From Actinomycetes bacterium (GTDB taxonomy: Bacteria > Actinomycetota > Aquicultoria > CAJVYJ01): a stretch of 7,839 nt of DNA. The translations under genes and the position numbers were made by a program. The stretch spans positions 1-7,839 of the forward strand of contig JAUVQW010000049.1 in assembly GCA_030597945.1 (NCBI GenBank), given 5' to 3'. This document shows, piece after piece, positions 1 through 6,569 of this stretch; the stretch's first letter is position 1, and every line of letters begins with the position of its first letter. The notes under the pieces are model-generated. The model searched no databases and was not told the origin of the DNA. It saw nothing but the letters and a program-made list of their open reading frames with translations.

Positions 1-178
1 AACGGGTAAACTCCGACCGGGTGCAACTCAAACAGCCCCACATCTACATATTTACTTTGTCGGTGGGGGGCGGGTAGAGGCCTCCGTCATAGGCGGAATC
101 CATCTTTGATGGATAGATAGATGACGAGATAAAACAAAAGGGGAATTACGGTATCCTCGCCCTAATTAATAAATGATT
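1..178. other. GC-rich window edge with inverted repeats, no supported gene
   Basis: Bases 1-100 are clearly richer in G and C than the rest (29 of 40 in 61-100). They hold several short inverted repeats: CCGAC (13-17) with GTCGG (59-63), CCCCAC (36-41) with GTGGGG (63-68), GCCT (80-83) with AGGC (91-94), and a perfect ATCCATC-TTT-GATGGAT hairpin (98-114). A plus-strand frame is open from base 2 to a TGA at 107-109. It could be the tail of a convergent gene, but it is too short to recognise. No tRNA, known riboswitch or strong terminator is evident. Confidence 0.35.
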
Positions 179-922
179 TTAGACTGGTATTTTATACGAG
201 TTGATAAACTTTTGTGCTTGCTCACAAGCCTCATTCACCTTGCTGCCCCTCTCAAGAAGATATACAGCCAAGGCTGAGCCATAGACATCACGATATTTCC
301 TTATATCTACTTTTGGTTCTTCTTTACTATATATGAGCTGGTGCTCTCTTCCGTCATAGAGAATATCTACCCATTCCCCGTCGATCAACTTATCGGATCT
401 CACGAGAACATGCTTTGAGCCATAGATAGAGATAGCTTCGGCCGCTTCCTTCATCTCATCGATAGTGCTTACTTTTTGACCTGATAGCCTCTCCGCTTCG
501 CTAGGAAATGCAATCGCTATCTCCGCAAGAGGAAGTAGGCGCATCTTTAATAATGAGATAGCAGTGCTACTAATGAGTTCTATGCCCTCATTAGATTCAA
601 GAGACACATCGATAACTAGGTGATTTACGTGATGTTCATTATCCTCAAAAAAGGTGGCGACTGCTTCCATGTTTTCTCGAGTACCAAGAATGCCGACTTT
701 TACAGCCTCCATTTTGATCGTCTCCGCAAAGGTATTTAATTCACGATCAAGCAGACTGGCGCTCACCGCCTCTACGTTGTCATCATCTAGCATAACAGCT
801 GAAATAGCAGCTGTCGGATGAACACCCATTTTTCTTAGAACAGCCCAATCGACTAAGATGCCGGCTTTACCGACTGGTTGAAGCGCTCCTATTGTTAATA
901 CCGGTCTATTGATCTCGGGCAT
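179..922 (-). CDS. Degenerate ThiD-like protein, kinase motifs lost
   Basis: The 247-residue product aligns without gaps to the neighbouring ThiD over its first strand-loop-helix: VLTIGALQPVGKAGILVDWAVL resembles ThiD residues 4-25, split here as VLTIGALQPV plus GKAGILVDWAVL. VKVGILG (74-80) matches ThiD VKIGMIG, and FPSEAERLSGQKV (139-151) matches its PNISEAEILTGRKI. The substrate and catalytic motifs are changed: GSD becomes ALQ, DPV becomes DVS, and HGTGC is replaced by RDVYG near residues 211-215, so the anion hole and catalytic cysteine are gone. The reading frame is intact over normal length, which argues against a decaying pseudogene. It is probably a ribokinase-fold protein that no longer phosphorylates HMP. 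It might bind a pyrimidine or thiamine intermediate, regulate, or act on another substrate, but the function is unknown. It has a likely leaderless promoter of its own and no clear terminator after it. Confidence 0.85.
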   Translation of the reverse strand: MPEINRPVLTIGALQPVGKAGILVDWAVLRKMGVHPTAAISAVMLDDDNVEAVSASLLDRELNTFAETIKMEAVKVGILGTRENMEAVATFFEDNEHHVNHLVIDVSLESNEGIELISSTAISLLKMRLLPLAEIAIAFPSEAERLSGQKVSTIDEMKEAAEAISIYGSKHVLVRSDKLIDGEWVDILYDGREHQLIYSKEEPKVDIRKYRDVYGSALAVYLLERGSKVNEACEQAQKFINSYKIPV

Positions 923-929
923 AGATGTA

Positions 930-938
930 ATGATAGCA
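930..938 (-). promoter_or_regulatory. Extended -10 promoter giving a leaderless transcript
   Basis: TGC directly precedes TATCAT (935-930), matching the extended -10 pattern TGnTATAAT at all but one position. Exactly seven bases separate it from the ATG at 922, so initiation would fall on or next to the A of the start codon. There is no Shine-Dalgarno sequence before this ATG, and leaderless mRNAs are common in Actinomycetota. The -35 region (around CTGTTC) is poor, which extended -10 promoters tolerate. Confidence 0.5.
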
Positions 939-999
939 TATCGGAAAGCTGAGAACAGGGAACAAGTTTAAGGGATTCAAGAGTAAAAGAGAGTCATAC

Positions 1000-1074
1000 T
1001 TAACGTGCTAACGCCTTATATGCTAACACCAAACGTTCTATCGCTTTAAGCGCTTGCTCCTTACTTTGACTACC
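1000..1074 (-). other. Stop-to-stop frame with coding-like composition, possible gene remnant
   Basis: Between a TAG (1077-1075) and a TAA (1002-1000) lie 24 sense codons that read SKEQALKAIERLVLAYKALAR at the end, an amphipathic-helix pattern with codons like those of the neighbours. There is no start codon or ribosome site. It may be a decayed gene tail or chance. I do not recognise a family. Confidence 0.15.
1006..1030. repeat. Two direct copies of TGCTAACRCC
   Basis: TGCTAACGCC (1006-1015) and TGCTAACACC (1021-1030) are spaced by 15 bases and match at nine of ten positions. They lie 71-100 bases upstream of the proposed -10 of the next gene. They could be paired protein-binding sites or a by-product of the coding-like frame they fall in. 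Confidence 0.3.
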
Positions 1075-1111
1075 CTATTCTTCCTGGATACCCTCAAGCC
1101 GTTGCCACCTA

Positions 1112-1879
1112 TTAGATAGGAGCGATTCTCTGGTCCGAACCGATCTTCAACGCGTTCTTTATTGAATCATGAACAAAATCTATAGCATTACGGCAGGAAT
1201 CGAAAGTGTTTTCGCCACTAGCAATGCCACAAACTATGGCCGATGAAAGGATGCAGCCGGTCCCATGGACGGGTAAAGTGGCGACATCCTCATTATCGAA
1301 CTCATGAAAATCTCCACCCGTTAAAAGTAAATCGATCTTTCCATAGTTTGCATGACCGCCTTTAATCAGAACACTATCCGCTCCCATCTCACAGATAGCC
1401 AGGGCGGCATCTTTAGCCCCTTTAAGATCGCTAATTTTTCGACCTGTTAAGATTTCGGCCTCACTTATATTGGGTGTAACTATATCTGATAACGGAATAA
1501 GTTCTTTCTTAACCTTAGAAAGATGTTTTTTCTGTAAAAAGATCGTTCCGCTGTGCGAAAAGATGACCGGATCAAGTACGATATTTATTAGTCCGTGATT
1601 TTCTATTTTTTCGCCGATAACATCTGTCGAAAGCTCATCGCCGATCATGCCTATCTTTACTCCGCTTACCCGGCTATCTTCTAAGATCGCCTCTATCTGA
1701 GAAGCAACTATATCTGGCGGAATATTAAATATATCTTTTACGGCTCTTGTGTTTTGTGACGTTACGGAAGTTATTACTGTAAAACCGTAAACTCCAAAAA
1801 GGCGAAAGGTTTTAAGATCAGCTTGTATGCCGGCACCCGAAAATGAATCAGAGCCGGCGATCGACATAACTTTTACCAC
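1112..1879 (-). CDS. thiD: Hydroxymethylpyrimidine/phosphomethylpyrimidine kinase ThiD
   Basis: ThiD phosphorylates HMP and HMP-phosphate to HMP-diphosphate, the substrate of ThiE. With a GTG start the protein is 255 residues, normal for the ribokinase-like family. Motifs are SIAGSD (6-11), GAGIQADLKTF (15-25), SQNT (41-44), IGMIG (76-80), LDPV (102-105), TPNISEAEILTG (135-146), LIKGGHA (171-177) and the anion hole with catalytic cysteine HGTGC (205-209). In the first loop Phe13 replaces the small residue usually seen in GSDSGGGAG. HGTGC is followed by ILSSAI where TLSSAI is more usual. These are mild changes and the enzyme looks active. It is the last gene of the compact operon. No terminator with a T run is visible after it, so some transcripts may continue into the paralog downstream. 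Confidence 0.95.
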   Translation of the reverse strand: MVKVMSIAGSDSFSGAGIQADLKTFRLFGVYGFTVITSVTSQNTRAVKDIFNIPPDIVASQIEAILEDSRVSGVKIGMIGDELSTDVIGEKIENHGLINIVLDPVIFSHSGTIFLQKKHLSKVKKELIPLSDIVTPNISEAEILTGRKISDLKGAKDAALAICEMGADSVLIKGGHANYGKIDLLLTGGDFHEFDNEDVATLPVHGTGCILSSAIVCGIASGENTFDSCRNAIDFVHDSIKNALKIGSDQRIAPI

Positions 1880-1884
1880 TGTCT

Positions 1885-1889
1885 CTCCC
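1885..1889 (-). promoter_or_regulatory. Ribosome binding site fixing the thiD GTG start
   Basis: GGGAG overlaps the junction just after the thiL stop and lies five bases before the GTG at 1879. It supports GTG rather than the in-frame ATG at 1957, which would force a 68-base overlap into thiL. Confidence 0.8.
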
Positions 1890-2894
1890 TCATTTCGCCC
1901 CTTTAAAATGATCGAAACCGCTTTTTTCATAATCGAACTCCTCGCCGTCAGGATCAATAAGCCTGACCCCGCTTCCTTCGACTATCTCTCCTATCTCACT
2001 AAGCTCAGTTCCTGTTTCTATCATCAGGCTTTCAATCATGTTTTTGGCTTGTTCTTTTGATGCGGTCAGCAACAATTCATAATCTTCTCCACCACTTAGA
2101 GCCAAATTTAGCGGATTGCAATCGATTGCTTTTTTAATCTCTTTTGCTTCGAGCGCCACCGGTATCTTGCTAACATCTATTACTGCACCCACATTGCTTG
2201 CCAAGCATATATTGGATAGATCCAGGAAAAGTGAGTCTGAAATATCTTCAACAGCCCGGCTCCCAAGTTTAGCTAGGAATCTTGATTCTTCGATTCTTGC
2301 TTTGGGATATAAGTGCTTTTTTATAAGATCGTTGTTATGGTATCCGCCCTGATCGACGATGCCTTTTTCAATAGCCAACAGTCCGGCCGCCGATCCTCCA
2401 AGAGATCCTGTAACTAAGATGCTATCCCCGACCGAAGCGGTACTGCGCTTTCTGAGATTTTCCGGTTCTACAGTACCAGTCACGGTCACATTGATGACTA
2501 TCTCACTCGACCTCGACATATTTCCGCCGACTATACCGGCATTATATTTTTTAGCACAATCGATCATTCCCTTATACATCTCATCTACAAAATCTATCTC
2601 AGTATTCTCGGGAAGGGAAAGGGATACAAGTATGTGCTTGGGCTTTCCTCCCATCGCCGCTATGTCGCTGATATTAACAGCGATCGATTTATAGCCAATA
2701 GAGTGCGGAGGGATCTCATTAGTAAAATGAACGTTCTCGACAAGCACATCTGTGGTCAGCAGGACCTCGCTACCGTCAAAACTTACTAAGGCGGCATCAT
2801 CTCCTATCCCGATCCTAACGTCATCTCCGTGGCGACCGATCATCGATTTTATTCGATCGATTAAATTGAACTCTCCGATCTCGGAAACTTTCAT
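1890..2894 (-). CDS. thiL: Thiamine-monophosphate kinase ThiL
   Basis: ThiL phosphorylates thiamine monophosphate with ATP to give thiamine diphosphate, the active cofactor and the ligand of the upstream riboswitch. The 334-residue protein is of normal size and belongs to the PurM/AIR-synthase fold. It shows IGIGDDAAL (28-36), LLTTDVLVENVHF (45-57), SIAVNISDIAAMGG (70-83), TGSLGGSAAGL (162-172), EDISDSLFLDL (216-226), SGGEDYELLLT (267-277) and the C-terminal GFDHF (326-330). Two metal-site motifs differ slightly from the common form: GGN at 123-125 instead of GGD, and DISDS instead of DISDG. The start ATG lies 31 bases after the thiC stop and lacks a clear ribosome site, so translation may be coupled. 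The gene ends ten bases before thiD. Confidence 0.95.
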   Translation of the reverse strand: MKVSEIGEFNLIDRIKSMIGRHGDDVRIGIGDDAALVSFDGSEVLLTTDVLVENVHFTNEIPPHSIGYKSIAVNISDIAAMGGKPKHILVSLSLPENTEIDFVDEMYKGMIDCAKKYNAGIVGGNMSRSSEIVINVTVTGTVEPENLRKRSTASVGDSILVTGSLGGSAAGLLAIEKGIVDQGGYHNNDLIKKHLYPKARIEESRFLAKLGSRAVEDISDSLFLDLSNICLASNVGAVIDVSKIPVALEAKEIKKAIDCNPLNLALSGGEDYELLLTASKEQAKNMIESLMIETGTELSEIGEIVEGSGVRLIDPDGEEFDYEKSGFDHFKGAK

Positions 2895-2925
2895 ATCTGA
2901 TCAGTATCGCTACCGTAGAAGATCA

Positions 2926-4233
2926 TCAACAGATTGGGGTCTCGTCGACTTCTAAATAGTCGGATATCAACTTCATTGCGCAAAACTCAGAACACATAGT
3001 GCATGCATCTGCGGCGATCGTCCCTTTGCGCTCCTCATATGAGTCTCGGGCCTTTGCGGGATCGATAGCCAGTTCCTGCTGAGCCTTCCAATCGAGCGAT
3101 TTTCTGGCCTTGGCCATCTTTAGATCCCAGTCAGATGCCCCGGGGACTCCTTTAACGATATCAGCAGCATGGCCGGCGATCCGACTAACAATTACCCCAT
3201 CATGAACATCTTCCAGTGTCGGAAGCCCCAGGTGCTCCCTTGGAGTGACGTAACATAGAAAATCCGCACCCTTAGAGGCGGCCATCGTGCCACCTATTGC
3301 TGCTGTTATGTGGTCGTATCCCGGAGCGATGTCCGTTACCAGTGGACCAAGAAGATAATATGGAGCCCCGCCACATATCTCCTTTTCCAAACGAACATTG
3401 GACTCTATTTGATCAAAAGGCATATGTCCGGGGCCCTCGACTAATGCCTGAACATTTTCCGCTTTTGATATCTCGACTAATCGACCTAGGGTCAGTAGCT
3501 CTTGAAATTGGACCTGATCGCTTGCATCGGCTATACAACCCGGCCTCATCCCGTCACCGAGGCTCAAGGTGACATCGTATTCCCTCGCTATCCCGACAAG
3601 TCTATCAAAGTACTCATAAAGCGGATTTTCCTTGTCATGCCTTAGCATCCAAGCTACCGTCATAGCCCCACCTCTGCTAACGACCTCGGCGACTCGAGTA
3701 CCTCTTTTTAGACTTTCAACCGTGTCCCTGGTTATTCCTGAGTGAACGGTGATGAAATCGACTCCGGATTTGGCGTGCTTTTCTATGACCGCAAATATCT
3801 CATCGACGGTCATATCGATCATACTTCCTTTAGTCGTCTGAGACTCGACCATCGCCTGATATATAGGGACCGTACCGAGCGGGACAGAGCACCTGGATCT
3901 CATCGAACTTCTGATACTATCTAGGTTGCCGGCGGTGGAAAGATCCATAACGGCATCTGCTCCCGCCTCCAAAGCCGTTTGCAATTTCTTCAATTCATAA
4001 TCAATATCTTGAAAGTCTGACGATGTCCCGATGTTGGCGTTTACTTTAGTTCTAAGCCCTTTTCCGATAGCTACCGGTCTTTGAAACTCACGATTTACAT
4101 TATTTGGAAGGACGATCTCTCCGGCAATCAATCCCTCTATCATAAGTTCTTGCGAGATATTTTCAATGGACGCAGCTTTAACAACGTTCTCGGGCACGCT
4201 TCCCTTTTTTAACCTATCGATAACTGTAGTCAT
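2926..4233 (-). CDS. thiC: Phosphomethylpyrimidine (HMP-P) synthase ThiC
   Basis: ThiC is a radical SAM enzyme that rearranges aminoimidazole ribotide (AIR) into HMP-phosphate. The product is the short form of about 435 residues, lacking the N-terminal extension of proteobacterial and plant ThiC. Family blocks include KVNANIGTSSD (63-73), MDLSTAGNL (96-104), VPLGTVPIYQA (117-127), SRGGAMTVAWMLRH (186-199), LGDGMRPGC (225-233), EGPGHMPFD (266-274) and PGYDHITAAIGG (304-315). His270 and His308 match the metal-binding histidines. The [4Fe-4S] cysteines are C411, C414 and C418, giving C-x2-C-x3-C, one residue shorter than the classic C-x2-C-x4-C. The start is ambiguous: ATG 4233 has GGGG six bases upstream, while ATG 4245 would add MGIK with a weaker site. 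The related B12-ligand enzyme BzaF is possible by sequence alone, but the operon argues for thiamine. Confidence 0.95.
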   Translation of the reverse strand: MTTVIDRLKKGSVPENVVKAASIENISQELMIEGLIAGEIVLPNNVNREFQRPVAIGKGLRTKVNANIGTSSDFQDIDYELKKLQTALEAGADAVMDLSTAGNLDSIRSSMRSRCSVPLGTVPIYQAMVESQTTKGSMIDMTVDEIFAVIEKHAKSGVDFITVHSGITRDTVESLKRGTRVAEVVSRGGAMTVAWMLRHDKENPLYEYFDRLVGIAREYDVTLSLGDGMRPGCIADASDQVQFQELLTLGRLVEISKAENVQALVEGPGHMPFDQIESNVRLEKEICGGAPYYLLGPLVTDIAPGYDHITAAIGGTMAASKGADFLCYVTPREHLGLPTLEDVHDGVIVSRIAGHAADIVKGVPGASDWDLKMAKARKSLDWKAQQELAIDPAKARDSYEERKGTIAADACTMCSEFCAMKLISDYLEVDETPIC

Positions 4234-4273
4234 CTTGATCCCCATCGACTCAACACGCCTGGCTTGATCTGTA

Positions 4274-4897
4274 TTATTTTATCGCTTCGGCTAATACTTT
4301 CGTAGCTAAAACCATGTTCTTCGCTCTTGTTACCGCCGAGATAACTGCGACACCATCTACCCCGGCCTTCTTTAAATCAGTTACATTTTGCAATGTTATC
4401 CCCCCGATTGCAATTACCGGGATGTTTATCTCTTCACATATCTTTTTCAAAGCCGTAAGACCTATAGGGGCATTAGCGTCATCTTTGCTGGTCGTCTCAA
4501 AGATCGGGCCGACCCCAATATAGTCGGCGCCTTCATAAAATGCGGCCCTAGCCTCTTTATAACTGGTTGCCGAGACACCGATTACCATATCGCTTGGCAC
4601 CAAGCGCCGGGCCTCTTTTAACGACATATCGCTCTGTCCCAGATGGACCCCATCGGCATCTATTTCTAATGCTACCTCGACATCATCATTAATGATAAAC
4701 GAACACCCACCTTCTTGGCAGAGACTTTTTATCTCCTTACCAATACCCATAATTTCATTCCCGGCTGCTTTTTTATCCCTTAACTGGATAATTGTAGCGC
4801 CACCCTCGATAGCATTAGTTGCAACTTGTAAGTGGGTAATGCCCAGAGCAGGGTTGTTTTCGGTTATAACATACAGGCTATAATCTATCTCTTTCAA
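4274..4897 (-). CDS. thiE: Thiamine-phosphate synthase ThiE
   Basis: ThiE is a TIM-barrel enzyme that joins HMP-diphosphate to the thiazole phosphate, releasing pyrophosphate and giving thiamine monophosphate. The 207-residue protein has IQLRDK (37-42) and IINDDVEVALEIDADGVHLG (68-87), which contains the metal-binding Asn-Asp pair. QSD at 88-90, GVGPIFETTSK (128-138), VIAIGG (161-166) and GVDGVAVISAV (179-189) line the diphosphate and phosphate sites. The start is TTG, chosen because LYVIT normally falls within about ten residues of the N-terminus and a TAA lies two codons upstream. No Shine-Dalgarno sequence is visible, so translation probably depends on ribosomes finishing thiM. Homologous ThiE and ThiM domains are fused in yeast Thi6, in the opposite order, which makes the close in-frame junction notable. 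Confidence 0.94.
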   Translation of the reverse strand: MKEIDYSLYVITENNPALGITHLQVATNAIEGGATIIQLRDKKAAGNEIMGIGKEIKSLCQEGGCSFIINDDVEVALEIDADGVHLGQSDMSLKEARRLVPSDMVIGVSATSYKEARAAFYEGADYIGVGPIFETTSKDDANAPIGLTALKKICEEINIPVIAIGGITLQNVTDLKKAGVDGVAVISAVTRAKNMVLATKVLAEAIK

Positions 4898-4900
4898 TAC

Positions 4901-5710
4901 TTAGGACACTATCTCTATTTTAGCGTTATCTTTTAAATCACCGGGCTGGATCATGGAGATGCGATCATAAAGAGCCACATGAAAACTTCCCGGCCTATTG
5001 CCCGTGTCAGCCGCAGCTAATTCTCCAGCAAGCCCAAACATCGCTAAAGCGCCTGCCGCCGCGAGACTCTTATCCTCCTGAACTGAAGCGAAACCACCGA
5101 TAATCGTCGTTGCCATACACCCTGTACCGGTAATCTTACTCAACATCTCATCACCATTAGATACCTTTAGTGTTTTGCTCTGATCGCTTACGATGTCCAC
5201 TTCACCAGTTATGGCGACCGTGCAATCATGTATTTTTGCGAACTCTTTAGATACGTTAATAAGATCACCGGACCCTCCCATCGATTCGACCCCTTTGATC
5301 TCACCTTCAAATCCACCTAAGATGGAGACTTCTGCCGCATTTCCCCTAACGATATCTACGCTTAATTCCCTAAGGATCTCTTTCGCGCTATCAGTACGCA
5401 GCTTTGTAGCTCCAACTCCAACTGGATCTAATATGACCGGAACGCCTAAATCATTTGCTTGCCTACCGGCACGGATCATCGATTTTATAAGCTGCGGGTA
5501 TAAGGTCCCGATATTTAGCACTAAAGCGCCGGCGTAAGCGACCATCTCTTCTACTTCATCGTCGGCATGGGCCATGACAGGAAGGGCTCCAAGGCATAGA
5601 GTCGCATTGGCTGTCTCATTCATCACGACCATGTTTGTAATGTGATGAAGAAGCGGCTTTTGATCGCGAATTTTTTGAAGATCCTCTGATACTGTCTTGT
5701 TTAACTCCAT
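4901..5710 (-). CDS. thiM: Hydroxyethylthiazole kinase ThiM
   Basis: ThiM phosphorylates the free thiazole alcohol (4-methyl-5-hydroxyethylthiazole) with ATP, a salvage step feeding ThiE. It is a cytoplasmic ribokinase-fold enzyme, usually trimeric. The 269-residue product has HHITN at residues 22-26, the substrate-pocket stretch NETANATLCLGALPVMAHAD at 31-50, DPVGVGAT at 95-102, RGNAAEV at 122-128 and the anion-hole motif GTGC with catalytic-site Cys198. RPGSFHVALYD (239-249) completes the family pattern. Length is normal. An alternative start at 5725 would add five residues (MNGVN) but lacks a ribosome site. The stop codon lies three bases from the thiE start and in the same frame. Its presence beside a full thiazole synthase gives the cell both synthesis and salvage. 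Confidence 0.95.
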   Translation of the reverse strand: MELNKTVSEDLQKIRDQKPLLHHITNMVVMNETANATLCLGALPVMAHADDEVEEMVAYAGALVLNIGTLYPQLIKSMIRAGRQANDLGVPVILDPVGVGATKLRTDSAKEILRELSVDIVRGNAAEVSILGGFEGEIKGVESMGGSGDLINVSKEFAKIHDCTVAITGEVDIVSDQSKTLKVSNGDEMLSKITGTGCMATTIIGGFASVQEDKSLAAAGALAMFGLAGELAAADTGNRPGSFHVALYDRISMIQPGDLKDNAKIEIVS

Positions 5711-5715
5711 ATTTA

Positions 5716-5719
5716 CTCC
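5716..5719 (-). promoter_or_regulatory. Ribosome binding site fixing the thiM start
   Basis: GGAG lies five bases before the ATG at 5710, whereas the in-frame ATG at 5725 has no purine-rich site before it. The shorter protein is therefore preferred. Confidence 0.7.
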
Positions 5720-5737
5720 ATTCATTTATTGATCTAT

Positions 5738-6565
5738 CTATTTCACGTACATAGGCTCTTTTTCTTCAATCGTTTGCTCTAACAGCTTAATAGATTCATT
5801 TGCCGCTTTTTTACCAGATAAAAGCATGCCCCCAAAAGTAGGGCCCATCCTGGAAAGCCCGTAGATCGTAGCAACAGCCATTCCCGATGCAACCAACCCC
5901 GGATAGACCGGTCCGGTTTTATTTACTACGGCATCTTCAGAATCCTCTACCCACATACCGCTGAATCCCTTAATGTCTAACAAGCCCCTTTTACCAAGGC
6001 TATTGGCAACAACGGCATCATGGCCTGTTGCATCAATCACCAACTTTGATTCTATAGCAACCGGATCTACGCAAGTTATCGCCCTGGGAAGAGACGAAAC
6101 AGCATTCCAGTTGATAACTGCACCGGCTACTGTGCCCTCTCTTAAAACAACATCATCAAACTTGGTGGCATTGATAATTGTTGCTCCGGCATCACAGGCA
6201 CTAGCGATCAGTTTTGAACACGCATGAGGACCATCACAGACAAATAGACCCGGTTCGACTTCTTGGTACGGAACCATTAATTCATCTAGTATTTCTTGGC
6301 CCGGGGCTCTAACAGTTATCTTGTTCATCAGATACCCTCCTAACCAGAAACCGCCGCCAAGATAATTATTGCTTTCTATTACAACCGTTTTATAATCCTT
6401 TGAAGCTAATTCACTTGCCGCTACCAGTCCGCTCGGGCCACCTCCGATTATGATTACATCACTTTCAATGACTCGACAGAATTCTTCGCAAAATCCCTCC
6501 ACGATTGCTTTTGTTACTTGTTTCTCGCTTACTTTTGAAAAAATTCTTTCTTTCGAACCCTCCAT
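5738..6565 (-). CDS. thi4: Thi4-type thiazole synthase (NAD- and glycine-dependent)
   Basis: Thi4 enzymes build the adenylated carboxythiazole precursor of thiamine from NAD, glycine and a sulfur source, with iron. They replace the usual bacterial ThiG/ThiS/ThiH or ThiO route. The 275-residue protein has a Rossmann dinucleotide-binding fold: VIIIGGGPSG at residues 37-46 and an acidic VVIE at 61-64. Further family blocks are LGGGFWLGG (69-77), CVDP (165-168), DATGHDA (178-184) and RMGPTFGGMLLSGKKAA (239-255). Residue 165 is a cysteine (TGC, 6073-6071) where methanogen Thi4 proteins that use free sulfide have histidine and eukaryotic suicide Thi4 proteins have the sacrificed cysteine. The start at 6565 has a ribosome site. 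Extending to 6652 would translate the riboswitch and create a false hydrophobic segment. It is first in the operon, 27 bases before thiM. Confidence 0.93.
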   Translation of the reverse strand: MEGSKERIFSKVSEKQVTKAIVEGFCEEFCRVIESDVIIIGGGPSGLVAASELASKDYKTVVIESNNYLGGGFWLGGYLMNKITVRAPGQEILDELMVPYQEVEPGLFVCDGPHACSKLIASACDAGATIINATKFDDVVLREGTVAGAVINWNAVSSLPRAITCVDPVAIESKLVIDATGHDAVVANSLGKRGLLDIKGFSGMWVEDSEDAVVNKTGPVYPGLVASGMAVATIYGLSRMGPTFGGMLLSGKKAANESIKLLEQTIEEKEPMYVK

Positions 6566-6569
6566 TTTT

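Noticed and set aside
2..109. Plus-strand open frame at the left edge as the C-terminus of a convergent gene
   Set aside because: Only 35 codons are visible, no family is recognisable, and the stop codon lies inside a hairpin. It is noted only in the edge-region entry.
111..122. GATAGATAGAT microrepeat, also seen near the thi4 stop around 5736
   Set aside because: It is short, low-complexity and probably coincidental.
120..178. Intrinsic terminator after the ThiD-like gene
   Set aside because: A possible GGG/CCC or AATTA/TAATT pairing precedes a broken T run (TTTTGTTTT), but the stem is weak and four C separate the longer stem from the T run.
1041..1055. Hairpin CGCT-TAA-AGCG after thiD as a terminator
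   Set aside because: The stem is only four pairs and no T tract follows on the minus strand.
1880..1957. ThiD start at ATG 1957
   Set aside because: It would overlap the end of thiL by 68 bases and add residues foreign to ThiD. The GTG at 1879 has a well-placed GGGAG and begins right at the family's first strand.
2116..2955. Plus-strand open frames opposite thiL, and similar ones opposite thiC, thiE, thiM and thi4
   Set aside because: They are antisense to strongly conserved genes, lack ribosome sites, and their translations resemble no protein family.
2926..4245. ThiC as the B12 lower-ligand enzyme BzaF
   Set aside because: All neighbours are thiamine genes under a TPP riboswitch, and no other benzimidazole genes are present.
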